From Lachnospiraceae bacterium (GTDB lineage Bacteria; Bacillota; Clostridia; Lachnospirales; Lachnospiraceae): 46,891 bases of DNA. Where the stretch lies: positions 1-46,891 of the forward strand of contig JAJQHY010000094.1 in NCBI GenBank assembly GCA_021199495.1, given 5' to 3'. Made by a program: the position numbers and the translations under genes. Within the stretch, counting starts at the first letter, position 1. Every line of letters begins with the position of its first letter. Below, one piece after another: positions 39,395-46,891 of the stretch. The notes below the pieces were generated by a model, which saw only the letters and a program-made list of their open reading frames with translations, did no database searches and was not told the origin of the DNA.

Positions 39395-41449
39395 ATGATG
39401 ATAAATGGAGGCGGAATGAGAGATTATCTGTTGTTTCATGAGGATTTTAAGGCATTTGGCATTGGGGAGTTCCCCTATGACAGGGACCACTCCGCGGCCG
39501 GTGAATATCAGTACGTGACGGAGGAGGGATATCACGGCAGATGGCTTGACCGTGTATGCAATTACACCTATAACGGGCACGGTCCCTCCTGGATCATTAC
39601 CGAGGACGAAGGCACTTATTATATGGAATCCTGCCGGATTGAAAAGGGAAAACCGCATCGGACGTTCCCCACGCTGCAGACAGGAGAGCACGAATGGCGG
39701 GAGTATGATGTCAGTGTGAACATGCGCAGGCTGTCCACGAAGGGCATGGCCGGGCTGGCGTTCTGCTTAAATGACAGCATCGACACACTGGTATTTTCCA
39801 TGGAATACCGGGAGAAGGCGCGTCTGGCGTACCGGCATAAGGAGGACATTACTGTGCTGGCGGAAGCGGACTTTATATCCTTCTGTGATCCGGTTTATAC
39901 GCTGGAGGTTTCCGTGACGGGCAGCCATGTCACCTGCTCGATTGACGGGCGGCTTCTTCTGGAGGCAGATACTGAACTGGCGGCCAGGGGCGGAAAAATT
40001 GGCATTACCGCGGACTGCCCAACCCAGTTTACTGAGGTTCGTGTCCTGACTGAGGAAAAGCAGGCGCAGGAAGCCATAGAGAGAAAGCAGGCTGCTATGG
40101 CACAGGAGCTTCAGCTTCAGGGACAGTATCCGAAGATGAAGCTGTGGAAAAAAATCGACCTTCAGAATTTCGGCACCAGCCGCCAGATCCGTTTCGGTCA
40201 TCTGACCGGGACAAAGGACTGGTATCTGGTGATCCCGCAGGCGCAGAAGCGCGTGGATCGCGATTCCTACTGTCATATCAGCTGCATCACGGCGCTGGAT
40301 CTGGATGGAAATATTTTATGGCAGAGGGGTGTCCCTTCTGAAAATGCCGCGCATCTGGGCAAGATCAGCGCGGATTTTCCGATACAGGTCTATGACATCG
40401 ACGGCGACGGGATCGACGAGGTCATTACCGCACATAATTTCAGACTTCAGATTCTGGACGGCAGAACGGGGGAAGTTAAAAAGGAAGCTGCCACCCCGCT
40501 GTCAGATGACGATGACAGCACCCTGATCGGTGCGCCGTATCAGACCTACGCGTTTGACCGCCTGAATCCGGACGGCATTCGGATCGCGAATTTCAGGGGA
40601 CTGGACCGACCATCGGATCTTCTGATCAAGGATCGCTACTGCCGCGTATATGCGCTGGATTCAGACCTCAATGTAATGTGGAAATATAAGAGTCCCAAAA
40701 ACACCGGACACTTCCCCATGGCGTTAGACGTAAACGGGGACGGTAAGGACGAGCTTCTGTGCGGATATACGCTCTTAGACAGCCTGGGGCACCCGCTCTG
40801 GACGTATCCGATCCAGGTGGATCACACCGATGAGATTGTCGCCGGAAAGTTTATGGCGGGAAGTGATCAGCCGTATTTTGCCTGTGTGTCCGGAACCCAA
40901 GGATTTTTCATCGGGGATTTTCATGGAAATATCGTGAAACGGGATCTGATCGGCCACGCACAGCGCGTCAGCGTCGCCAATTACTGCCCCGAGAGAGAGG
41001 GCTTTGAGATTGCGGTGACCAATTTCTGGGGACACCAGGGCGTTCTGTATCTGTATGACAGCGAGGGCAATCAGCTCTGGGAAACGGAAAATGACATGAA
41101 CGGCAATATTCTCGCGCCGGTCAACTGGCTGGGAAACGGCCAGGATTTTATCCTGACCAATCCGGATCCGCAAAAGGGCGGCCTGCTTGACGGAAACGGC
41201 ATGCGTGCGGTGGCGTTCCCGGATGACGGACATCCCGTGATGTGCTGTGAGGCGATCGACCTTTGCGGGGATGAACGCGATGAGCTGGTGGTATGGGATT
41301 ATCAGAACCTGTATATTTACACGCAGGATGACAGCCCGCTTGAGAGCACTTATCATCCCGTGAAGTATCCTTTTTATAATGCTTCCAATTACAGAGGCGA
41401 ATATTCCTTCCCGGATCAAAGCTATATTACCTTCCATGAGGATTTATAA
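39395..41449 (+). CDS. jelly-roll plus beta-propeller protein, polysaccharide-lyase-11-like (uncertain)
   Basis: About 684 residues, no signal peptide, so cytoplasmic. Residues about 30-235 look like a concanavalin-type jelly roll (YDVSVNMRRLSTKGMAGLAF, VTGSHVTCSIDGRLLLEAD, GKIGITAD...FTEVRV). After a short helical linker, about 260-680 look like a beta-propeller with EF-loop-like calcium sites DIDGDGIDEV and DVNGDGKDEL and repeated strands (WKYKSPKNTGHFPMALDVNG). Rhamnogalacturonan lyases (PL11) have similar calcium-dotted propellers, but I see no catalytic match, so function is open. Start uncertain: ATG 39395 has AAGGA 9 bases upstream; ATG 39416 has GGAGG at 4 bases. Confidence 0.7.
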   Translation: MMINGGGMRDYLLFHEDFKAFGIGEFPYDRDHSAAGEYQYVTEEGYHGRWLDRVCNYTYNGHGPSWIITEDEGTYYMESCRIEKGKPHRTFPTLQTGEHEWREYDVSVNMRRLSTKGMAGLAFCLNDSIDTLVFSMEYREKARLAYRHKEDITVLAEADFISFCDPVYTLEVSVTGSHVTCSIDGRLLLEADTELAARGGKIGITADCPTQFTEVRVLTEEKQAQEAIERKQAAMAQELQLQGQYPKMKLWKKIDLQNFGTSRQIRFGHLTGTKDWYLVIPQAQKRVDRDSYCHISCITALDLDGNILWQRGVPSENAAHLGKISADFPIQVYDIDGDGIDEVITAHNFRLQILDGRTGEVKKEAATPLSDDDDSTLIGAPYQTYAFDRLNPDGIRIANFRGLDRPSDLLIKDRYCRVYALDSDLNVMWKYKSPKNTGHFPMALDVNGDGKDELLCGYTLLDSLGHPLWTYPIQVDHTDEIVAGKFMAGSDQPYFACVSGTQGFFIGDFHGNIVKRDLIGHAQRVSVANYCPEREGFEIAVTNFWGHQGVLYLYDSEGNQLWETENDMNGNILAPVNWLGNGQDFILTNPDPQKGGLLDGNGMRAVAFPDDGHPVMCCEAIDLCGDERDELVVWDYQNLYIYTQDDSPLESTYHPVKYPFYNASNYRGEYSFPDQSYITFHEDL

Positions 41450-41527
41450 CGGAAAATCAATATGGCAGGAGACATTTTGCTTACGGGCTTTCTGAGTATC
41501 ATACGTGAGTATTGAACCCCAAAGTTA

Positions 41528-41556
41528 TTGACTTTTCCCTGTAAAAGGTAGATAAT
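41528..41556 (+). promoter_or_regulatory. ilvE promoter with a hairpin leader
   Basis: TTGACT, 17 bases, GATAAT. The leader holds GCTTCGGG / CCTGAAGC (41565-41596). Confidence 0.7.
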
Positions 41557-41627
41557 GAAAAAAGCTTCGGGCCTTTATAAAAAATGCACCTGAAGCACAA
41601 AAACCCATACGTAAGGAGACCTGTAAA

Positions 41628-42653
41628 ATGGAAAAGAAAAATATTGACTGGTCCAACATTGGTTTTGGATACATCGAGACTGATTACCGCTATGTATCTA
41701 ATTATAAAAACGGTGCCTGGGACGAAGGCACGATCACCACGGACGCGAATATCGTATTAAATGAGTGCGCGGGCGTACTGCAGTATGCGCAGACTGTTTT
41801 CGAGGGCCTGAAGGCCTATACCACAGAGGACGGACATATTGTGACCTTCCGCCCGGACTTAAACGCGGAGCGTCTGGAGAGCAGCGCGAAGAGACTGGAG
41901 ATTCCTGTATTTCCGAAGGAGCGTTTCTTAGAAGCGGTGGAGCAGGTGGTGGCAGCCAATGAGGCTTTTGTCCCGCCATACGGTTCCGGCGCGACCCTGT
42001 ACATCCGTCCTTATATCTTTGGTTCTAATCCCGTCATCGGCGTGAAGCCGGCGGACGAGTATCAGTTCCGTATTCTGGTGACTCCGGTAGGCCCGTATTT
42101 CAAGGGCGGCGCCAAGCCCCTGACCATCTGCGTCAGCGACTTTGACCGCGCGGCTCCGCACGGCACCGGCAACATCAAGGCCGGCTTAAACTACGCCATG
42201 AGTCTTCACGCCATTGTGACCGCCCATGCCAACGGCTTTGACGAGAATATGTACCTGGATCCGGCCACCCGCACAAAGGTGGAGGAGACCGGCGGTGCAA
42301 ACTTCCTCTTCGTCACAAAGGACGGCAAGGTCGTGACACCGAAGTCTGACTCCATCCTGCCCTCCATTACCAGACGTTCCCTCATCTATGTAGCGCAGCA
42401 TTATCTGGGTCTTGAGGTGGAGGAGAGAGAGGTGCTCTTCTCTGAGGTGGATGACATGGCCGAGTGCGGGCTGTGCGGTACCGCGGCGGTGATTTCCCCG
42501 GTCGGCAAGATCGTGGACCATGGCAGAGAAATCTGCCTGCCCAGCGGCATGACGGAAATGGGACCGATCACGAAGAAACTCTATGACACCCTGACCGGTA
42601 TCCAGATGGGCCGCATCGAGGCGCCCGAAGGCTGGATCCACGTCATCAAATAA
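41628..42653 (+). CDS. ilvE: branched-chain amino acid aminotransferase
   Basis: A 341-residue fold-type IV aminotransferase interconverting Leu, Ile and Val with their 2-oxo acids. VLQYAQTVFEGLKAYTTEDG, LYIRPYIFGSNP, the PLP Lys in GTGNIKAGLNYAMSLHA, EETGGANFLFV and CGTAAVISPVGKI are all present. TAAGGAGACC gives a strong start. It has its own promoter and is followed after 4 bases by a foldase gene, so the two are likely cotranscribed. Confidence 0.95.
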   Translation: MEKKNIDWSNIGFGYIETDYRYVSNYKNGAWDEGTITTDANIVLNECAGVLQYAQTVFEGLKAYTTEDGHIVTFRPDLNAERLESSAKRLEIPVFPKERFLEAVEQVVAANEAFVPPYGSGATLYIRPYIFGSNPVIGVKPADEYQFRILVTPVGPYFKGGAKPLTICVSDFDRAAPHGTGNIKAGLNYAMSLHAIVTAHANGFDENMYLDPATRTKVEETGGANFLFVTKDGKVVTPKSDSILPSITRRSLIYVAQHYLGLEVEEREVLFSEVDDMAECGLCGTAAVISPVGKIVDHGREICLPSGMTEMGPITKKLYDTLTGIQMGRIEAPEGWIHVIK

Positions 42654-42657
42654 GCGT

Positions 42658-43734
42658 ATGCGTGATAAAATCAAAAAGACGATTTTACCTTTGCTCCTGT
42701 CAGTCCTGCTTGTGTTTTCCTGCGCGGGCTGTGGGAGCAAAGTGGTACTGACAGCCGGACTTGGCAAAAACGACGTTTTCCGCATAGGCGATGAGAAGGC
42801 TTCCTCTGCGGAGTTCGCTCTTTATCTTTATTCCATCGCGTGGGATTATGAGAGTGTTTACGGGTCTGAATTCTGGGAGCTCGATACCGGCGACGGTTCC
42901 ACCATGCTCGAACACTGTAAAGACCTGGCACTGGCGCAGCTGGCCCGCCTCAAGGTGATGCAGCTTCTGGCCGCGGACTATGGTCTGACGCTGACTGAGG
43001 AGGAAGAGGCGCTGGCCGAGGCAGCAACACAGCAGTTCATGAACAGTGTTTCTGAGGAAGCGCTGGAGGCTCTGGGGGTGGATGAGGACGGCGCACAGGT
43101 GCTGGCTCTTTATGAGGAACGGCTGCTGTCGGACAAGCTCTACGCCTATCTGATCAAGGATGTCAATCCGGAGATCAGCGATGATGAAGCCAGAGTTGTG
43201 ACGGTTCAGCACATTTTATTAAAAACCTATACTGTGGATGAGAACGGCAACCGTCTGGAGATGAGCGAGGAAGAGAAGTCCAGTCTCTATGCCAAGGCGG
43301 AGGAAATCCGTGCACTTGCCGAGGCGGAAGAAGACTTTGACAGTCTGGTTTCCAAATACAATGAAGACACGAAGAGCACCTATTCATTCGGCAAGGGTGA
43401 GATGGAGGAAAGCTTCGAGAACACCGCTTTTGAACTGGAGACCGGAGAGATCAGTCATATTACAGTCACAAGCCATGGCTATCATATCATCAAGTGTATC
43501 TCCACCCTTGACAGAGCAGCAACGGATGCCAATAAACAGACCATTCTTTTGCAGCGTAAAGCGGAGGCGTTCGGAGAAACCTATGATGCCTTTGCTGCCG
43601 ACCTGGAACCGGAGGTCAATGAAGAGGTTCTGGACGCCTTTGAACTGCCTGATTACGATGTCACGGGAGAAATCCTTTTCCTGGATATTTATGAGCAGAT
43701 GACTGCGGATTACGAGCCTGTGTTTACGGACTGA
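42658..43734 (+). CDS. PrsA-like peptidyl-prolyl isomerase lipoprotein
   Basis: 358 residues. Lipoprotein signal (KKTILPLLLSVLLVFSCAGC) with the likely lipidated Cys at residue 22 or 25, then a SurA/PrsA-N-like helical domain, and a parvulin (PpiC) domain at about 180-280: RVVTVQHILLKTY, FDSLVSKYNEDTKSTYSFGK, HGYHIIKC. This foldase acts outside the membrane on secreted proteins. 4 bases after ilvE, with no separate promoter seen. Confidence 0.9.
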   Translation: MRDKIKKTILPLLLSVLLVFSCAGCGSKVVLTAGLGKNDVFRIGDEKASSAEFALYLYSIAWDYESVYGSEFWELDTGDGSTMLEHCKDLALAQLARLKVMQLLAADYGLTLTEEEEALAEAATQQFMNSVSEEALEALGVDEDGAQVLALYEERLLSDKLYAYLIKDVNPEISDDEARVVTVQHILLKTYTVDENGNRLEMSEEEKSSLYAKAEEIRALAEAEEDFDSLVSKYNEDTKSTYSFGKGEMEESFENTAFELETGEISHITVTSHGYHIIKCISTLDRAATDANKQTILLQRKAEAFGETYDAFAADLEPEVNEEVLDAFELPDYDVTGEILFLDIYEQMTADYEPVFTD

Positions 43735-43797
43735 CGGAGCAGCTGCGCAGCATACAAAGCCACTTCACAAATTTTTTAGATTTGATTCATCAAAATA

Positions 43798-43824
43798 TTA
43801 GCACTCAACCGTGTTGAGTGCTAA
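43798..43824. promoter_or_regulatory. CIRCE element (HrcA operator)
   Basis: TTAGCACTC-N9-GAGTGCTAA, an exact match to the CIRCE consensus. It lies 8 bases before the -35 of htpG. Confidence 0.95.
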
Positions 43825-43832
43825 TATTTTTG

Positions 43833-43861
43833 TTGACTTTTTTAAGTCCCGGGTCTAAAAT
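43833..43861 (+). promoter_or_regulatory. htpG promoter
   Basis: TTGACT (43833-43838), 17 bases, TAAAAT (43856-43861). Confidence 0.7.
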
Positions 43862-43903
43862 AAACATAATTTATGGGAAACAGAAAACAAACAGGAGGCA
43901 CAT

Positions 43904-46069
43904 ATGCGAGGCAATCTTTCTATTAACAGTGACAATATTTTCCCGATTATCAAGAAATGGCTTTACAGCGATCAGGATATCTTTTACCGTGAGCTGATCA
44001 GCAACGGCTGCGATGCCATTACCAAATTAAAAAAGCTGGATATGATGGGTGAGTACGAGCTGCCTTTGGATTATAAGGGCAGGATCGATGTGGTTGTGGA
44101 TCCCAAAGCGAAGACCATTACATTTCAGGACAACGGCCTGGGCATGACCGCTGAGGAAGTGGACGAATACATCAACCAGATCGCTTTTTCCGGCGCAGCG
44201 GATTTCGTGGAGAAATACAAGGACAAAACAAACGATGACCAGATTATCGGCCATTTCGGTCTGGGCTTTTATTCCGCGTTCATGGTGGCGGATGAGGTAC
44301 ACATCGATTCCCTTTCCTATCAGCCCGGCGCGAAGGCCGTACACTGGGAGTGCGACGGCGGCACGGAGTTTGACATGGAGGACGGCGACAAAACAGATGT
44401 CGGTACCAGCATCACCCTCTTTTTAAACGAGGACTGCCTGGAGTTCTGCAACGAGTACAAGGCCAGAGAAGTCCTGAAAAAATATTGTTCTTTCATGCCC
44501 ATCGAGATTTATCTCTCCAAGAAGGATGATGAGTCCACACAGACCATTAAGCCGTCCGAGAAGCTGGATTCCGATGTCGTGGTGGAGACCATCGCACCAG
44601 AGAAGGAAGGCGATGAGGAGAAATTAAAGATTAAGAGACGTCCGGAGCAGATCAATGACACAAATCCTCTGTGGATGAGAAACGCCAACGACTGCACCAG
44701 AGAGGACTATCTGGAGTTTTACCGCACGGTCTTCCATGATTACAAGGAGCCGCTTTTCTGGATTCACCTGAACATGGACTATCCGTTTAATTTAAAGGGT
44801 ATTCTGTATTTCCCGAAGATCAATACCGAATATGACTCCATTGAGGGCACCATCAAACTGTACAATAATCAGGTCTTCGTGGCGGATAATATTAAGGAAG
44901 TCATTCCGGAATTCCTCATGCTCTTAAAGGGCGTGATCGACTGTCCGGATCTGCCGCTGAACGTGTCCAGGTCAGCCCTGCAGAACGACGGCTTTGTGAA
45001 AAAGATCAGCGACTTCATCAGCAAAAAGGTGGCGGACAAGCTGGCCGGTATGTGCAAGACCGATAAGGAATCCTATGAGAAATACTGGGATGACATCAGT
45101 CCCTTCATCAAATACGGCTGCTTAAAGGATGACAAATTCTGCGAGAAGATGACGGATTATATTCTGTTCAAGAATCTGGACGGGCATTATATGACGCTGC
45201 CGGAGTGCCTGGAGGTCAAGCCGATCGATGTGGATGAGGAGGAAGCCGAAACCGACAAAAAGACAGAAACCGCTGTGGATGAGAACGGCAACGCGGTTGA
45301 GGCCGAGGTCGTGACGGAGGTTCCGGACGGCGAGGCTCAGACTGAGGAAGAAGCAATCGGGCAGGAGACGGAATCCGCAGATGAGGTGAGCTCTGAGGAC
45401 GAGGCTGCAGGCGAAGACGAAGCTGCGGATGAGGAAGAGAGCAAGGACAAGACCATCTACTATGTGACCGATGAGCGCCAGCAGGCACAGTACATCCGCA
45501 TGTTCCAGGGCGCGAAGATGGATGCGGTGATCCTGGATCAGAATATTGATCAGCCCTTCATCTCTCAGCTGGAGAGCAAAAATGAGGGCATTCATTTCAA
45601 GAGAATTGATGCGGATCTGACCGAAAGCCTGAAAGCGAAGACCGGCAAAAAGACGGAGGAGGATCTGGCTGCCAAGACCGAGATCATCAGCAAGCTGATG
45701 AAAAAGACCATCAAAAAGGAAAATCTGACGGTCAAGGTGGAAAAGCTGCGCAACTCCAAGGTTGCTTCCCTGATTACTGTGCCGGAGGAGAGCCGCCGGA
45801 TGCAGGATATGATGAAGATGTATGCGGCGAACGGCATGAGCATGGGCGACTTAGGCAAGGAGGAAGAGACGCTGATCTTAAACTCCGCCAATCCGCTTGT
45901 AAAATATGTGCTGGCCAACGAGGACAGCAAGAACGCGAAGACCATCTGCGAGCAGCTCTACGATCTGGCAAAGATCCAGCATGCGCCGTTGGAGGGTGAC
46001 GAGATGGCGCGGTTTATCTCCCGCAGCAATGAGATTATGATGCTTCTGACGCAGGAGAAGGAAGCGTAA
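43904..46069 (+). CDS. htpG: molecular chaperone HtpG (Hsp90) with an acidic insertion
   Basis: A 721-residue Hsp90, about 90 residues longer than usual. The N-domain ATP site has ELISNGCDAITKL, DNGLGM, and GHFGLGFYSAFMVAD. The middle domain includes PLNVSRSALQNDG with the catalytic Arg. An insertion of some 75 residues, rich in Glu, Asp and Ala, at about 441-518 separates the middle domain parts before TIYYVTDERQQAQYIRMF. The C-terminal dimerisation domain follows. A CIRCE element and promoter precede it, implying HrcA heat-shock control. AACAGGAGGCACAT is the ribosome binding site. Confidence 0.95.
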   Translation: MRGNLSINSDNIFPIIKKWLYSDQDIFYRELISNGCDAITKLKKLDMMGEYELPLDYKGRIDVVVDPKAKTITFQDNGLGMTAEEVDEYINQIAFSGAADFVEKYKDKTNDDQIIGHFGLGFYSAFMVADEVHIDSLSYQPGAKAVHWECDGGTEFDMEDGDKTDVGTSITLFLNEDCLEFCNEYKAREVLKKYCSFMPIEIYLSKKDDESTQTIKPSEKLDSDVVVETIAPEKEGDEEKLKIKRRPEQINDTNPLWMRNANDCTREDYLEFYRTVFHDYKEPLFWIHLNMDYPFNLKGILYFPKINTEYDSIEGTIKLYNNQVFVADNIKEVIPEFLMLLKGVIDCPDLPLNVSRSALQNDGFVKKISDFISKKVADKLAGMCKTDKESYEKYWDDISPFIKYGCLKDDKFCEKMTDYILFKNLDGHYMTLPECLEVKPIDVDEEEAETDKKTETAVDENGNAVEAEVVTEVPDGEAQTEEEAIGQETESADEVSSEDEAAGEDEAADEEESKDKTIYYVTDERQQAQYIRMFQGAKMDAVILDQNIDQPFISQLESKNEGIHFKRIDADLTESLKAKTGKKTEEDLAAKTEIISKLMKKTIKKENLTVKVEKLRNSKVASLITVPEESRRMQDMMKMYAANGMSMGDLGKEEETLILNSANPLVKYVLANEDSKNAKTICEQLYDLAKIQHAPLEGDEMARFISRSNEIMMLLTQEKEA

Positions 46070-46110
46070 AACGGACAGACTTCATATTTTTATTCCCTTA
46101 TTAATACAGA

Positions 46111-46140
46111 AAGCCGCAGGTGCGAGAGCCTGCGGTTTTC
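46111..46140 (+). terminator. htpG terminator
   Basis: GCCGCAGG (46113-46120) pairs with CCTGCGGTT around TGCGAGAG, followed by TTTTCTG. Confidence 0.8.
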
Positions 46141-46267
46141 TGCGTGTACGTCAGATCAGCCGCAGAAGTGTCGGCGCATACCGGTTTCGATGTCGATTCT
46201 GGATGAGACCCTATATCGCATGATACCTTGAATGCGCAATGATTACGTCTACAAACAAACTGCCTGA

Positions 46268-46323
46268 TTGACAGAAATCAGAAAAGTGGTATACTTTCAT
46301 ATAGTTAGTTTATAAAAACTAAC
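46268..46323 (+). promoter_or_regulatory. HMA-gene promoter with an operator
   Basis: TTGACA, 16 bases, TATACT (46290-46295) with TGG before it. Directly after the start point is GTTAGT-N8-ACTAAC (46304-46323), a repressor-type position. Confidence 0.7.
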
Positions 46324-46431
46324 CGCAGTAAAAGCAAATACCATAAACATGGAAGGAATTTGCCGGATGCGGAATGGATTTTCCAAGTGCAGAAGTGCTT
46401 CTTCGGCGAAGCGCAGAAAGGATATGTTTTC

Positions 46432-46692
46432 ATGAATAAGATTACTTTAAAAATCGATGGTATGCAGTGCGGCATGTGCGAAGCGCATGTCAATGACGCA
46501 ATTCGCAAAGTCTGTGGAGAAAAGGTGAAGGTTTCCTCTTCACATACGGAAGGAAAGGCGGAAATTGTCATGGAGGAAACGCCGGATATCGCCAGAATCA
46601 AAGCGGCCGTGAAGGCGGACGGATACCGGGTGCTGGATGTGCGCGTGGAGCCATATGAGAAAAAGGGATTTTCTTTTTTCAGAAAGGGATGA
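46432..46692 (+). CDS. heavy-metal-associated (HMA) domain protein
   Basis: An 86-residue soluble protein starting MNKITLKIDGMQCGMCEAHV, a ferredoxin-like HMA fold with the CxxC metal site (Cys13, Cys16), then VNDAIRKVCG...IARIKAAVKADGY, and a C-terminal VEPYEKKGFSFFRKG tail. The fold carries soft metal ions in copper chaperones; in Lachnospiraceae a protein like this is often next to feo genes. Start at ATG 46432 after AGAAAGGA; the longer frame from 46360 lacks a ribosome binding site. Confidence 0.85.
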   Translation: MNKITLKIDGMQCGMCEAHVNDAIRKVCGEKVKVSSSHTEGKAEIVMEETPDIARIKAAVKADGYRVLDVRVEPYEKKGFSFFRKG

Positions 46693-46808
46693 TCGGCGGA
46701 CACAGCTTTGACCGGCCTGGCTTTTACAAAGAGGTATCTTCTGCCTGATGGCAGGATCTGCAAAAAGCAACAAAGATCAGACAGAAATTGTGGTAAATTT
46801 GTGAAAAA

Positions 46809-46842
46809 GTTAGTTGACATTGACTAACTTTCTGCATATAAT
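46809..46842 (+). promoter_or_regulatory. consensus promoter with the same operator
   Basis: TTGACA (46814-46819), 17 bases, TATAAT (46837-46842), both boxes at full consensus. GTTAGT-N8-ACTAAC (46809-46828) overlaps the -35 box and is identical in arms and spacing to the one at 46304-46323. Confidence 0.75.
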
Positions 46843-46865
46843 CCTGTTTTTGACAGTTGGAGAAA

Positions 46866-46891
46866 ATGAAAATCCCGCAAACCAGCGTATT
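46866..46891 (+). CDS. start of a gene running off the window
   Basis: ATG 46866 follows TTGGAGAAA and the strong promoter at 46814-46842; it encodes MKIPQTSV before the window ends. Too short to identify. By context it should belong to the same metal regulon. Confidence 0.35.

Noticed and set aside
41565-41627. Attenuator with a leader peptide before ilvE
   Set aside because: The hairpin has no T-run and no short frame rich in Leu, Ile or Val codons precedes it.

Overview
The window reads as a chromosomal segment of a low-to-mid GC Clostridia, most probably a Lachnospiraceae gut commensal. This rests on the gene families (a DUF6062-like Cys-rich protein, a TIGR04086-like membrane protein, a clostridial HtpG, ThyA with a PCAY active site), strong AGGAGG-type ribosome binding sites, several TTG starts and TGn-extended -10 promoters. 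No database search was possible, so family calls come from recognised motifs.

Layout. 1-3.8 kb: a GmhB-like phosphatase, then two near-identical copies of an Rpn/PD-(D/E)XK nuclease gene inside a ~1 kb repeated unit, with a membrane-anchored hypothetical protein between them. 3.9-8.5 kb: glnS, a MocR-type GntR/aminotransferase regulator, an acidic membrane-anchored protein and a DUF6062-like protein. 8.7-17.9 kb: an ABC ATPase with a giant FtsX-type permease carrying coiled coils and an acidic linker, the PcrA/UvrD helicase, an acidic membrane protein and RlmD. 17.9-22.1 kb: an ABC exporter, a YjbR-family protein, a KilA-N protein without a proper start, and an RlmI-like methyltransferase.

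22.04-23.72 kb is the most distinctive stretch. A perfect 29-bp direct repeat brackets 1.65 kb: one copy lies in the last codons of the RlmI-like gene, the other just before the native downstream sequence. Between them lie the C-terminal stub of a tyrosine recombinase, a ribbon-helix-helix-like gene behind a repeated operator-like sequence, an apparently intact RelB-like antitoxin, a YafQ-like toxin gene broken by internal deletion, and a possible phage gene remnant. I read it as a decayed integrative element that used the 3' end of the methyltransferase gene as its attachment site and supplied a replacement stop codon.

23.9-33.3 kb: a heterodimeric ABC exporter, an XRE regulator, a CtpE-like P-type ATPase (minus), a highly structured noncoding RNA candidate with its own promoter, pgeF (apparently leaderless) and a convergent, overlapping HlyC/CorC-type protein. 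33.4-37.9 kb: small membrane and Cys-containing proteins, rubrerythrin, an LCP-family protein, an XRE regulator and TraX. 37.9-46.9 kb: thyA-folA, a propeller protein with an N-terminal jelly-roll-like domain, ilvE with a PrsA-like foldase, htpG behind a perfect CIRCE element, and an HMA-domain protein. The HMA gene and the gene entering at the right edge share one inverted-repeat operator (GTTAGT-N8-ACTAAC), which suggests a metal regulon continuing beyond the window.
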